Shown: positions 48,465 to 60,207, numbered from the stretch's first letter. The stretch is DNA of 64,000 nucleotides from Sialis fuliginosa (GCA_961205875.1 OY540814.1:3323993-3387992); one strand, 5' to 3'. Notes: generated by a model from the sequence alone, not told the origin. Program-made: numbers and translations.

Positions 48465-51400
48465 CTGAAGAAACAAAATTTTGTTCAAACTCACTTCTGT
48501 CAGAAAGTAGTAATCTCTCAATTTACACGGATTCACTTTTATACGACTGAAAAAAATTTATACAGGATGTCTCAAGACTGTCAAAATTCAATATTTCATT
48601 TATAAAATTACAAATGGAAGAAAACTTTAAATACAAAAGTTGTCAGGTTAGACAAGCCGCATATTTTTAAAATAGTTACATTTATATAGGGTATCCCATA
48701 AGTGCGTTATAAATCAAAATTATGTTTTTTTAAATACAATGTATATTTTTTTGATTGATAATCCTAAAGCATTTATTTTTTTGGATATTTTGATATAAGC
48801 ATGTAAGGGATTATACTGAGGGGTTTAGAAATCAGCACACATCATTATTGAAAACACGACCAAAGTGGTGTACTAAATTAGGGCACATTTAGTGCTAATT
48901 TCGTACCATCTTAAAATGCAATCTTTAATGCGGTTTTCACCAATAGATAAATAATTATTCAGAACAGCTTTTTTGCTATTATTTGTTTAAATATTTCTGG
49001 TTCTATGAATCAATTGAATTGTTTTAAAATAAAAAAAACTCAACAATAAGATTTTAGTGTTACCATTTGCCAAAGAATTGAAAAATTCTACTTTTTTATG
49101 GTGGGAATCGATTATATAAGTCCTTGAGAACACATACAAATAGTTGAACAAAAATAAAGGTTTTACAAAAACTTTTATTGTTAGTCAAAGACAAACATGA
49201 TTCCATTATTAACAATTTAATAAAACAAAAACACTTGATGATATCAGGTCCTAATTATCAGTGAATGTTCTAACTATACTACAGAATGTTTATTTTCCAG
49301 CTTAAAAAAGTGTTTTCAGCCATTTTAATCAGCGTAGCGGATAAACACATGAATTTTTTAATTTTTTTCAAAATGGAGGTTGTAGGGAATTTTGTAGCGT
49401 TTAACTTTTATTTGAAACTTTTTTTTGTATAATACTCATTTAAACCGCTATTTAGCAAAAATCAGAAAATCTGAAGAATTTTGCAATTAAAACCATGGAT
49501 AACTCCTGTCGCGGACAACCAAAATCGGAGCAAACTTAGGGTATTATTCTACAACACTTTTGTAACATATCATGTAAGTATTAAAACTGTAAGCAAAAAT
49601 TTCTATTTTAGGTACTTTTTAGCCTAGCCAGCCTGGACTAAATTGTCTAATGCGAGTTATAAATTAGCACTAAATGTTTGACATCTGATTTGTTAAGATT
49701 TGTCCTTATTTTATTTGAGTGTGCTGGCTTAAATCTTAAGCTGGCACACTCGCACTTAATTTTTTTAATAAAATTATTTTTTTGTATTAAATAGGCTCTA
49801 ATTTAGTACTCTTCTTTTATCGATGTGTGCTACATTTGTTGTGTTAATTTAAGGTACCTTTTATATTGCTCTATTTACGAGTTTTTTTTACGCGCTGTTT
49901 TCATGGAACTAATTAACCGCGTAAATGAAGGGATTACTGTATTTTGTAGTTTTACCTGCGTTACATTTCCATACGTTTCGCATTCTTCTTTAATCTCTAT
50001 TTTCAACTCATCGTCTACTTCCCCCGGACCGACCATATTCATAAGAAGGATCACTTTCGTTGTAAATGACTTTTGTAGTTTTGGACGAGGAATAGGCACC
50101 TTGGGGACTAAGAAAGTATCATCTTGTACTATTGTTCCTGTTTGCCTGCCAGTTTTTTGAACTGTTAAAGGTGATGATATTCCTTGCTTGTTTTTCCCAA
50201 GACCCTGCCCTTCTTTGAAACCATATTTCGTCATTATTTTCATTGCGATTTCTTCTCCACTGTTATTATCCTTCTTCTAAAAATAATGTGGTAAAAATCA
50301 ATATTTTGAGAGCCATTTTTTAAACTAAATGTAATGAATGACTTTTGTAGGTCAGTCTTTTCTTTTTAATTTGTTTTTTTTTTGTGTCGCTGTACGACCA
50401 TTTTTAACCGAGTTATGAAAAGACTTCCAACTTTCCAAATCTGCCCTTAGAATTTTTTTCCTAGTGTAGTTTTTGCTTTGATCATATATCAAAAATTGTC
50501 ATACAGCGTTACAAAAAAAAGCAAATTGAAGAGAAAAGTCTGATTTATAAAAGTCATTCATTAGATTTAGTCAAAAAAATTAATCGTGGCCCATGGAGGC
50601 TCCCAAAATTGATAAAAAAATTTACAATTTTTTCAATTTTGTTTGTGTTTAAAAATACCTTAATAAAGATTTTTGTGGGTCTATATCAACTATACATAGG
50701 TTGTCTCATAGCTAAGCATTTACGGCTAGGGGAAGAAGCGGGAGGGGAATGCGCGTGACGTAACTGGCCGTCTTATCAAATTGAAAATTTGAATTAATAG
50801 TTAATGATTGGTTAATAATTAGTAGTTCCCATGGATTTTGACGGCTGGCTACGTCACTAGCCGTCAACCAATAGCGTGAAACTACTCTATGAGACAACCT
50901 GTATAGTTTAATAACTTTGGGTCTATATTATCTATCGGTAATACCATTGTTATATAATTATTAAAAGTATAGTAAGTATCTGACTTACATTATTATAAAT
51001 AATCTTCTGTTCTTTTTTGTTCTCTTTAAGAGATTCAGCTCTTTTATTAAGATAAACATTATAACTGTTGTTCTCTTCATCACTATCCGAATCCGGATAC
51101 TGGTAACCAACTTGAACAAAACTTTTATCTTCTTGTATCACTTGATTCGTACCAAATAAATTAGTTTCCTTACAAGTTGGATATTGTTTACATTTTTTAG
51201 GAGATATTATATCGTTGTCACTATTATTAGAACCATATCGTTTATACTTATTTTGATTGTTGATAAATTGAATATGTCTTTCATCCTTCGACGTTTGTTC
51301 TAACTGTATTTTTATCATTTCAAAATTATTTGGTTTTATCGGTTCATATTCATCTAATATCTCCCAATCATAAAGATCACTATGTTTTATTTCTTTTCTA

Positions 51401-51597
51401 TTGGCAGTACCGAACGACTTGAAGTTATCTGTATATGGTTCATTGCTATATTCACTTTGTACTGGTAAATGGACATGTTTTTCTTTGAGGACTTTCTTTT
51501 TTAATTGTAAATGTGATTGTAGAAATTTTAGATTTGCTATAGATTTATAAGATCCTTTTTTTAGTACAGTTGAATCTATTTCATCATACAGCGACAT
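48279..51597 (-). CDS. RBM17: Splicing factor 45 (SPF45/RBM17) homologue, three coding exons
   Basis: Coding segments are 51597-50989, 50276-49956 and 48464-48279 on the minus strand, joined in phase 0 to 371 codons plus TAA. The start is set by MSLYDE, the family's conserved beginning. Residues 1-203: low-complexity N-terminus with FLQSHLQLKK and an acidic PDSDSDEE patch, as in known SPF45. Residues 214-260: G-patch (KYGFKEGQGLGKNKQG). Residues 275-371: UHM, with ECETYGNV and the RYF motif at 347-349 that in the family binds tryptophan-containing ligands of SF1, U2AF65 and SF3b155. The human protein has 401 residues; the Arg/Glu-rich stretch of the vertebrate N-terminal half is reduced here. 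It acts in the nucleus in 3' splice-site recognition and alternative splicing. All frames are open and all junctions are GT-AG, so it looks functional. Non-coding 5' exons could exist and were not found. Confidence 0.93.
48465..49955 (-). other. SPF45 intron 2, filled with repeats
   Basis: 1491 bp. It holds family B copy 3 (49369-49645), mariner-like ends near 48565 and 48695, and a hairpin GAGTGTGCTGGCTTAA...TTAAGCTGGCACACTC at 49719-49754. Confidence 0.85.
49369..49645 (+). repeat. Dispersed repeat family B, copy 3
   Basis: AAATGGAGGTTGTAGGGAAT to AGCCAGCCTGGACTA, nearly the same as 25720-25990, inside SPF45 intron 2. Confidence 0.88.
49956..50276 (-). CDS. RBM17: SPF45 coding exon 2 (G-patch and start of UHM)
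   Basis: 321 bp, 107 codons. The acceptor is TTTTTAG|AAGAAG and the donor ACGCAG|GTAAAA, both phase 0. Confidence 0.93.
50277..50988 (-). other. SPF45 intron 1 with an inverted repeat and a MITE
   Basis: 712 bp. ATGAATGACTTTTGTAGGTCAG (about 50333) and AAAAGTCATTCATTAGATTTAG (about 50549) belong to an inverted repeat spanning about 50310-50620. The MITE at 50695-50901 follows. Confidence 0.85.
50695..50901. mobile_element. TA-flanked MITE in SPF45 intron 1, 207 bp
   Basis: CATAGGTTGTCTCATAG at the left and CTATGAGACAACCTG at the right are inverted ends, with TA outside both. GACGGCTGGCTACGTCACTAG-like sequence lies inside. No coding frame. Confidence 0.8.
50989..51597 (-). CDS. RBM17: SPF45 coding exon 1
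   Basis: 609 bp, 203 codons. The ATG is at 51597-51595. An in-frame run upstream to 51777 is rejected because MSLYDE is the conserved start. The donor is AATAAT|GTAAGT, phase 0. Confidence 0.92.
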
Positions 51598-51659
51598 TGT
51601 AATTTTCTGAAGATTAACTTTGGATACAATAACATTAAGTTTACTTAATAAACAAAATA

Positions 51660-51790
51660 TACGATACTTTTCTATTATATCCCCAGCGCAGCGGTTTGAA
51701 AAAACTAAAATCACTAGGAACATAAAATAACCAGTTTTATAGATTAACAAGTCAGTGCCATGTTTAACTAGCGCCAATGTGAGTAAAGTG
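51660..51790. repeat. SPF45 5' flank, arm of an inverted duplication
   Basis: CTATTATATCCCC, GGTTTGAAAAAAC, AATCAC and AGCGCCAATGTGAGTAAAGT reappear as reverse complement at 52703-52845. Confidence 0.75.
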
Positions 51791-52291
51791 GGAACTATTA
51801 GTTTAAATATTCATATTTATTGTAGGTATTCATTATTTTTGAATGGTAACGTCTAACTGTCTTGGTTAGGGTAATCTATTGGAGCGAAATCGAATTGTTT
51901 AGTTTTGGGTTGGTTAGTTTTTGTTAGGTTAAAAACGGGGATTCAATCTCCGCCACAACAAACTGTTTTTTAAATAATTCTATCAAATAAAATAAACGTA
52001 AAAATATTCTAGTCACGCATGCGAATCAACTCTATTCTGAATAACTATATTATATACGTGATTATTGACAATTCTGACAACGGCCACCCATGTTCTCCGT
52101 ATTAACCAAAAGTACAATAAAACTTATAGATATACTTACATAATAAAATATATTAATGTAACATACTTATATAATAAAATCACAAAACAAATAAATCTTC
52201 ATTTTTTATTGCGACAACTATACCACGGCAACCCTTCAAAACGATTAAATCTTCGCCTTTTCATAATGTAATTAGCAACATAATACTTATA
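51791..52291. other. Presumed upstream region of SPF45, no motif identified
   Basis: No TATA-box or initiator can be assigned. TTGGGTTGGTTAGTTTTTG-like GGTTAG repeats lie near 51906-51935. Confidence 0.4.
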
Positions 52292-52644
52292 CAGTGTATA
52301 AGTTGATTAAGACATAGGAAATTTAACATGGGGACAATTAGAAGAGTTGTAGTAACCTTTGATCAAATTTTACGATGTGTGATTGGTGCATTTTGAAATG
52401 CCGCCTGTTTTCAACTTTAAGAAAGAATAAAATACAGTAATGAAAGTAAAGTAAGCATCCTAGATAAAATAATAATAATATTTTTTGACAGATATAAATT
52501 TGAAAACAAAATACTAAGTACTATTTTATTAAATTTTGTGGCGGCATTTCAAAATGCACCAATCACACATCGTTAAATTTGACCAAAGGTTACTACAACA
52601 CTTCTAATTATCCCCATGTTAAATTTCCAACTTGGAATACACTG
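52292..52644. mobile_element. Palindromic Tc1/mariner-like MITE, 353 bp (family K, full copy)
   Basis: Ends CAGTGTATAAGTTGATTAAG and (complement of right end) CAGTGTATTCCAAGTTGG, flanked by TA (52290-52291, 52645-52646). Long arms include GGACAATTAGAAG and AATGCCGCC with their complements. Partial copies at 59160 and 63945. Confidence 0.9.
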
Positions 52645-52702
52645 TATAGCTTATAATTAAGTTATATAGTTAGCTATTCAAAAATATTGAAATTAATAGT
52701 AC

Positions 52703-52845
52703 AAACTTTACTCACATTGGCGCTGATTTCATCATATAACTGATATAACCCTACATTATAATTAGGGACATAATACATTACACTTGTGATTTTATTTTTT
52801 TCAAACCACCGGGGATATAATAGACAAGTACCAATTATACATTTA
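52703..52845. repeat. Inverted duplicate of the SPF45 5' flank
   Basis: ACTTTACTCACATTGGCGCT and TTTTTTCAAACC...GGGGATATAATAG match the complement of 51660-51790, with more divergence in the middle. Confidence 0.75.
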
Positions 52846-53029
52846 AAACTTACCTATATCACAGTACATGTATTTTTAATGTTGAACTGTTTCTCATTAT
52901 GTACTACTTTTGACAGCTGGTTTTAAAATAAATATCAACAATTAAAAAAGAACAAAGCATACTAGATTTAATTATATTGGTGAAATCAATGTGGCCAACT
53001 TTGTTGTCCACTAAATTAAAAATACACTT

Positions 53030-53950
53030 GTAAAAAAACATCTGCCAAGTAAATGCACAGTGCTTCCTCGTGCTAAATTCACGAATGGTAGTTAATTATT
53101 CAACAATTTAAATAAAAACCAAAAGTGTTTATATAAATTGCCTGGAATTGATTAACCATTTAATTTTTATACAATTTTACTAAAAAATAAGAGTTTTTTG
53201 ACAATTTCAAGCTAAATCTAAATTTATGCAAACGTCAAAATGACATTTAATATGTCCAAGCAAATATCAATTTAGAAAAACAAAACACGAATTTTTAAAA
53301 TAAATTGAGATAAATCTTTGTAAGGGAATATTTTACAACAAACGTTGTAGACCCATATTGTAGGAAACTAATGCTCGACAAAAAAATTTCTATAAAATTT
53401 TCACGTAACATGTGTCGTTCTTGAGATATCTTGAAAAAATTAATATTTTGGGGTGTCACCCCTCCCTCTTATACACGATTTTGATGATTTTGAAATGGGA
53501 CCGTCCTCAAGCCAGACCCAACCATACGACCAAGTTTCAATAATATCGGTTCAGTGGTTCATGAGTTATGCGTGTGACAAGGATTCAGGGGACAGACGGA
53601 CGGACGGACGGACACACAGACATACAGACACGGAACGAAATTTTGAAATCGGAGAACATTTTGCTTCCTGGTAATCATTTTGACGTTTTAAATGTCATTT
53701 TGACGTTTGCATAAATTTAGATTTAGATTGAAATTGTCAAAAAATTAAAAATATACGAAAACAGGTGCGTTTTAAATAAAATTTCAAACTAATATGTTTT
53801 AGTAAAATTGTATAAAATTTAAATGCTTAACCAATTCCAAGCAATTTATCTAAACACTATCGGTTTTTACTAAATTGTTCCATAATTAACTACCTTTGGT
53901 GAATTTAGCACGAGGAAGCATTGTGCATTTACTTGGCAGATTTTTTTTTG
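53030..53950. repeat. Palindromic (foldback) element, about 920 bp
   Basis: ATCTGCCAAGTAAATGCACA and CATTTACTTGGCAGAT are the outer inverted ends. CAAACGTCAAAATGACATT and its complement are inner landmarks. The loop region holds (GGAC)n/(CAGA)n at about 53590-53630. Confidence 0.85.
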
Positions 53951-54107
53951 TCTCAATCTGAAACGATCACAAAGCTTCTCGTATCTTCGATATTGCGAGG
54001 AAGCAATATTTAATTGTTGTAAATTCAAATAAAGTTTGTTAGTAACAACATAGTACTTTTACGAATAGAATATCTATGTAAATAGGTGGTATCCAGGGGG
54101 GCGCATA

Positions 54108-54438
54108 TAAAGTTGGAAAATATTTTATCGGAACCGTATTTTGTTGGAAACGTATTTTGTTGGAAACATATTTTGTCTGAAACGTATTTTATTGGAATGT
54201 ATAAAGTCGGAAATTATTTTATCGGAAAAATATTAGTTTGGAAAAATAATTTGTTGGAAATGTATATAATTTGAAAATATTATTTCGGAAACGTTTTTTG
54301 TCGGAATCGTATTTTATTGGAAAGTATTTTATCGGAACCGTATTTTGTTGGAAAATATTAAATCGGAATTTATTACAGAGGAGGACCTACCCACTGCTTC
54401 GACCGTGGATTTGCCCGTGTATAAATTTGTATTATATA
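54108..54438 (+). repeat. 16-bp minisatellite block with conserved 3' segment, copy 1
   Basis: About 16 units of TTGGAAACGTATTTTG with variants (TCGGAACC, TTGGAAAATA). A unique segment follows, ACAGAGGAGGACCTACCC...CGTGTATAAATTTG up to TATATA. It is the same arrangement as 63575-63944. Confidence 0.92.
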
Positions 54439-55704
54439 TAGTCTGTTCAATAAGAAAGTGACCGCCATAATCTAAAAAATATTAAAATTTAGATGATATT
54501 TTTATTTTTTTATTAAAGTACACATTAGTAGCTATTACGCAATTACATAATATTTGGTCCAATCACCTCCATTACTGATTATAGCTTCACACCTTTTGTC
54601 CATGTTTTCGACGAGGTTTTCTGCATATTCATTTAGCAAAGATCGCCATATCTTCTTAATTTGAAATGACAGCTGCTTCACCGTGTACACTGGCTTTCCT
54701 TTGAGCTTCATCTTCATGTATGACCAAATATTTTCAATGGGATTAGCATCTGGGGACATTGCCGGCCTTTCCATTGTAGTGACGTTATTTTGTTGTTTCC
54801 ACTCACTGCAAAGTTTGCTGCGATGTTTAGGGTCATTGTCTTCTTGCAGCAGCCAACTTGTTCTGTCAGATCCAAAAAACTTTTCAGCAGACTTCAGCAA
54901 GCATTTCTGGTAGATGGTGCGCATTTTCTCCGCGTTTAAATTGTATGTAAATAGAAAAAGGCAATCAAAACCGCATTTACAGAAACACCCCCAAACATGC
55001 ACCTTTACAGGGTGTTTTACTGTGCGCTGAAGAATCCTATTATTCTTCGTTGACAATGCTTTCGATAAGGAAGACCATTCCCAGAAAGAAGACTCGTCCG
55101 TGAAGATAACATTGTCCCAATCTCTATCCAAATTCTCCTTTGCCCACGCCAGTCGTTTTTCCACGTGCTTTTTTGTTAATAAAGGTTTCTTCAAAGTTGA
55201 TCGAAAATACAGGTTTTTTTCACGCAGGCGACTTTGAATCGTATTTAAAGAGACGTGAATGCCTTTATTGCGGAGTTTTAATTGGGTACAGCGCAGCGAA
55301 ATGCCTGGTTTGTCTTGAAAAAGATGCAAGATCGATTTATCCTCTTTCGTTGATGTCACGCGGACTAGTCCCCTCTCCGGCATATCGTCTACATTCTAAA
55401 CCTCCAAATATCGCTTTACCAACTTCTTAACGAATGCCTCCGACTTGTGCATATATTTTGCACCCGCTTTGTACGTCAGATTCAGCCCTTTCGTATGATT
55501 TACTAAAAACAATGCCTCGTATCGCTTCAGGAATTTTTCACTCATTATAAAGATGACAAATCACTGACATCAATAACATAATGTGTCGGCAAACTATATA
55601 TTGCGTAAAAGAGCACGAAATAATGATTCAAATGGATTGAAACAGATGGCGCTGTGGTAGCTCCTTACCAAATGACGACGGTCACTTTCTTGTTGAACAG
55701 ACTG
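54439..55704 (-). mobile_element. Tc1-family transposon, 1266 bp
   Basis: Inverted ends AGTCTGTTCAATAAGAAAG and AGTCTGTTCAACAAGAAAG (complement of right end) are flanked by TA (54437-54438, 55705-55706). A single transposase gene on the minus strand fills most of it. Confidence 0.93.
54535..55545 (-). pseudogene. Tc1-type DD34E transposase with one premature stop
   Basis: 336 codons from the ATG at 55545-55543 to the stop at 54535. Codon 50 is TAG (55398-55396); every other codon is open. The N-terminal part should be the DNA-binding helix-turn-helix region. The catalytic core has D150 (FTDESSFW), D236 (EDNDPKH) and E271 (SPDANPIENIW), giving 34 residues between the second Asp and the Glu. 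Length and motif order are normal for Tc1. The stop lies between the DNA-binding and catalytic regions. A shorter product from the ATG at 55383 would lack the DNA-binding part. One substitution separates it from an open frame, so it is probably young. Confidence 0.92.
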
Positions 55705-57510
55705 TATATGAGCATTTCCAGTAGTTTTTTAAAAAACAGGGCGCACGTATGTCGCCGATTTTGCTCCCAATTTTTTTTCTCAAAGTACATATCAAAAAAA
55801 CATGTTTCCCAAAATCTTTTCCCCCCGTCCCCTTTTTTGGCCGAATTACGATTTTTTAAACTTTTGAAATCGAGCGAAATTAGACTTTTTTTGATAGTAC
55901 CTTATTTTTCAAAATGTCCCTTATTATACATGTTATAGTGCTAATTTTCTTCGTTTTTTGTTGATCTTTAATTTGAAATCGGTTTCAGAGCCGAATATTC
56001 AATATTGGCCGAATGCGGTACCAAAACATTAAGTTTGATTTTTTGTAAAAATAGTCTATTTTGAAATTGCCGTCAAATGTTTTGGTTTCAACCAAAATAC
56101 TTCCGATAAACGTCATTTTATTCTATTTTTTATGTAGTTTCCAAATATTTATAGATTTTTTAATTTGGTCAAAAACTTTTAAAATTACACTTGTTTTAAG
56201 ATGTCTTATTTTTCAAAAAGCGCTATATTCACACCATTAAAACTTTTTTCTCTATACTCCAAATTGCACCAAATTTTGGCAAAAGTTTCCTTTATTTATC
56301 CCTAAAACAAACCTTAAAAAACATTTTTTCATATTGAGCTCCTAAGTGAGATATAATTTTTATAAAACACCTAATTACTCGTGTATTAAAGATAAGAATT
56401 TACAGGAATTTTCAGTGTTTCTGTAATATCGGGGCTCCTGATAATCGAATAAAAAATATACCACTTAATTCGGTATGAAATTCCCTACAAATCTACATAA
56501 GTTAATTTTTTTTAGATTAATTAAAAAACCTATAAAAAAATAAAAGCCGAGCGAGCGCAAGCGAGCCACTCTTAGAAATGAGTACATACCGATTAAACAA
56601 CGAAGTTATGAGACACTATTACATTTAAAGTTGTTATTAAATAAATTAGGAATCGATGTACAAAGTTTTTATTTATTTGTAGGTTTTGTAATTAATCTAA
56701 AAAAATTTAACTTATGTAGATTTGTAGGGAATTTCATAACGAATTAAGTGGTATATTTTTTATTCGATTATCAGGAGCCCCGATATTTCAGAAACACTGA
56801 AAATTCCTGTAAATTCTTATCTTTAATACACGAGTAATTAGGTGTTTTATAAAAATTATATCTCACTTAGGAGCTCAATATGAAAAAATGTTTTTTAAGG
56901 GTTGTTTTAAGGATAAATAAAGGAAACTTTTGCCAAAATTTGGTGCAATTTCGAGTATAGAGAAAAAAGTTTTAATGGTGTGAATATAGCACTTTTTGAA
57001 AAATAAGACATCTTAAAACAAGTGTAACTTTAAAAGTTTTTGACCAAATTAAAAAATCTATAAATATTTGGAAACTACGTAATAAATAGAATAAAATGAC
57101 CTTTATCGGAAGTATTTTGGTTGAAAACAAAATATTTGGCGGCAATTTCAAAATCGACTATTTTTACAAAAAATCAAACTTAATGTTTTGGTACCGCATT
57201 CGGCCAAAATTGAATATTCGGCTCTGAAACCGATTTCAAATGAAAGATCAACAAAAAACGAAGAAAATGAGCCCTATAACATGCATAATAAGGGACATTT
57301 AAAAAAAAAAGGTACTATCGAAAAAAGTCTAATTTCGCTCGATTTCAAAAGTTTAAAAAATCGTAATTCGGCCAAAAAAGGGGGCGGGGGGAAAAGATGT
57401 TGGGAAACATGTTTTTTTGATATGTACTTTGAGAAAAAAAATTGGGAGTAAAATCGGTGACATACGTGCGCCCTGTTTTTTAAAAAACTACTGGAAATGC
57501 TCATATACAA
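55705..57510. repeat. Long palindrome, arms about 800 bp
   Basis: GCGCACGTAT at 55741-55750 pairs with ATACGTGCGC at 57462-57471; the centre is near 56606. The ends TATATGAGCATTTCC and GGAAATGCTCATATA are symmetrical. The spacer (about 56530-56690) contains GAGCGAGCGCAAGCGAGCC. Open frames at 55654, 57188 and 57274 are mirror by-products. Confidence 0.9.
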
Positions 57511-59159
57511 TATATTTCAGACGTTATCTGATTTAAATAAAATTCATTTTATAAGGGTTTTTTGGGACATTGATTTCAAATATTTTACAAAATCTTAAAA
57601 ATTCAAAATGGCGGTTCAATATGGCGGCCCATATATTTAAAAAGTTATCTGATTTCAATAAAATTCATTTTATAAGGACTCTTAGGACATTGATATCAAA
57701 TATTTTACGAAATCTAAAAAATTCAAAATGACGAATCCAATATGGCGGCCAATGTATTTCATAAGTTATCTGATTTAAATAAAATTCATTTTATAAGGAT
57801 TTTTGGATCATTGATGATATCAAATATTTCACAAAATCAAAAAAATTCAAAATGGCGGATGCAATATATTTCAAAAATTATCCGATTTGAATAAAATTCA
57901 TTTTATAAGGATTTTTGGGTCACTGATTTAAAATATTTTACAAAATCAAAAATATTCAAAATGGCGGATCCAATATATTTCAAAAATTATCCGATTTGAA
58001 TTAAATTCATTTTATAATGATTTTTTGGTCACTAATATCAAATATTTTACAAAATCTAAAAATTTCAAAATGGCGGATCTAATATATTTCAAAATTTATC
58101 CGATTTGAATAAAATTCATTTTATAAGGATTTTTGGGTTACTGATATATCAAATATTTCAAAAAATCTAAAAAATTCAAAATGGTGGTTCCAATATGGCG
58201 GCCAATATATTTCAAAAGTTATCTGATTTAAATAAAATTCATTTCATAATGGTTTTTGGGACACTGATTTCAAATATTTTACAAAATCTAAAAAATTCAA
58301 AATAGTGGTTCCAATATGGCGGCCAATATATTTAAAAAGTTATCCGATTTAAATAAAATTCATTTTATAATGGTTTTTGGGACACTGATTTCAAATATTT
58401 TACAAAATCATAAAAATTCAAAATGGTAGATCCAATATATTTCAAAAGTTATCCAATTTGAACAAAATTCATTTTATAAGGATTTTTGGTCACTGATATC
58501 AAATATTTCACAAAATCTAAAAAATTCAAAATGGTGGTTCCAATATGGCGGCCAATATATTTCAAAAGTTATCCGATTTAAATAAAATTAATTTTATAAG
58601 GATTTTTGATATCAGTGACCCAAAAATCCTTATAAATTGAATTTTATTCAAATCGTATAATTTTTGAAATATATTGGATCCGCCATTTAGAATTTTTTTG
58701 ATTTTGTAAAATATTTAAAATCAGTGTCCCAAAAACGATTATGAAATGAATTTTATTTAAATCGGATAACTTTTGAAATATATTGGCCGCCATATTGGAT
58801 CCGCCATTTTGAATTTTTTAGATTTTGTAAAATATTTGATATCAGTGACCCAAAAATCCTTATAAAATGAATTTTATTTAAATCGGATAACTTTTGAAGT
58901 ATGTATATTGGCCGCCATATTGGAACCACCATTTTTAATTTTTTAGATTTTGTAAAATATTTGAAATCAATGTCCTAAGAATCGTTATAAAATGAATTTT
59001 ATTTAAATCGGATAACTTTTGAAATATATTGTCCGCCATATTGGATTCGTCATTTTTAATTTTTTAGATTTTGTAAAATATTTGAAATCAATGTCCCAAA
59101 AAACTCTTATAAAATGAATTTTATTTTAATCAGATAATGTTTGAAATATATTGTATATA
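57511..59159. repeat. Foldback tandem array with ATGGCGG units
   Basis: Units of about 110-135 bp (TTATCCGATTTAAATAAAATT...CAAATATTTTACAAAATC...TTCAAAATGGCGG...ATATGGCGGCC) repeat in direct orientation from 57511 to about 58613. They then repeat inverted to about 59155. The turn-around TTATAAGGATTTTT / AAAAATCCTTATAA is at 58594-58635. Confidence 0.92.
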
Positions 59160-59432
59160 CAGTGTATTCCAAGTTGATTAAGCCATAGGAAATTTAACAT
59201 GGAGACAATTAGAAATGTTGTAGTAGCCTTTGATCAAATTTAACGATGTGTGATTGGTGCATTTTGAAATGCCGCCTCGAAACTAACTGATAAATTTTAA
59301 ATTAACCAACAGTATTTTGTTTTCAACTTTAAGAAAGGATAAAATACATTAATGAAATTAAAGTAAGCATCCTAGATAAAATTATAATAATATTTTTTGG
59401 TAGATATAAATTTTAAAACAAAATACTGACAA
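59160..59432. mobile_element. Truncated copy of MITE family K
   Basis: It starts CAGTGTATTCCAAGTTGATT after TA and follows the left arm of 52292-52644 to about AAAACAAAATACTGAC. The right arm is missing. Confidence 0.85.
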
Positions 59433-59444
59433 TTTTAAAAAAAT

Positions 59445-60035
59445 ATTTTTTTTTTTTAAATAGGAACCTATAGTTCTTATTTAGTAATCTTATTCTACCT
59501 GAAAAAACACGAATCTTTCATTGAAAACTTTTTTTTGAACAACCCAAGCTATCCAAGGTATCCAATAAAATAATTCGAGATTTTGAATTTTCAAAAATTT
59601 TTTACTCAGAAACCACAAACTTTAGAAAAAAAATACAAGATACACAAAATATTTATTTTAATCTAATAAAGCGTAGAAAATTATTTTTAAAAATTTAAAA
59701 ACTTTTAAAAACTTTTTCTATTTATTTTATTTTAGCAAAAACAAAAAAAAGTGCGAAATGTTAAAAAAAATCTAGAATAATTCTCCAAGTTTCATTAGAC
59801 CAAAATAAACATTTTTTGTATCTTGTACTTTTTTTCTAAAGTTTATGGTTTCTGAGTAAAAAATTCTTGAAAATTCAAAATCTCGAATTATTTTATTAGA
59901 TACCTTGGAAAGCTTGGGTTGTTCAAAAAAAAGTTTTCAATGAAAGATTCGTGTTTTTTCACGTAGAATTAGTAGATTAGTAGAATTTAGTAGATTACTA
60001 AATAAAAACTATAGGTTCCTATTTAAAATAATGAT
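59445..60035. repeat. Palindromic element, arms about 280 bp
   Basis: TAGGAACCTA at 59461-59470 pairs with TAGGTTCCTA at 60012-60021; the centre is near 59741. The AACCCAAGCTATCCAAGGTA region and its complement are inner landmarks. Confidence 0.87.
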
Positions 60036-60207
60036 GTTGACCTTCAAATATCCTTGAAGGCCACGTTAAAATAGCAAATAAATATTACTATTCGATTACC
60101 CCCTTACAACCAAACATTTTTTGGTTGAAACATTTTTTTCAAATATGCGATGGTTCTGAGATAATCAACTGTAACACTTTAAATGCCCCATCCTGTATTT
60201 GTATATA
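60036..60207. other. Short non-coding stretch with AGGTCA-like half-sites
   Basis: GTTGACCTTCAAATATCCTT follows the palindrome. Nothing coding. Confidence 0.4.

Noticed and set aside
51598-51777. 60-codon N-terminal extension of SPF45
   Set aside because: The conserved SPF45 start MSLYDE is at 51597; the upstream part is hydrophobic, unlike the family, and lies in a duplicated flank.
57511-59159. CRISPR-like reading of the regularly spaced repeats
   Set aside because: Units are long, contiguous and degenerate, with no short spacer structure, and the genome is eukaryotic.
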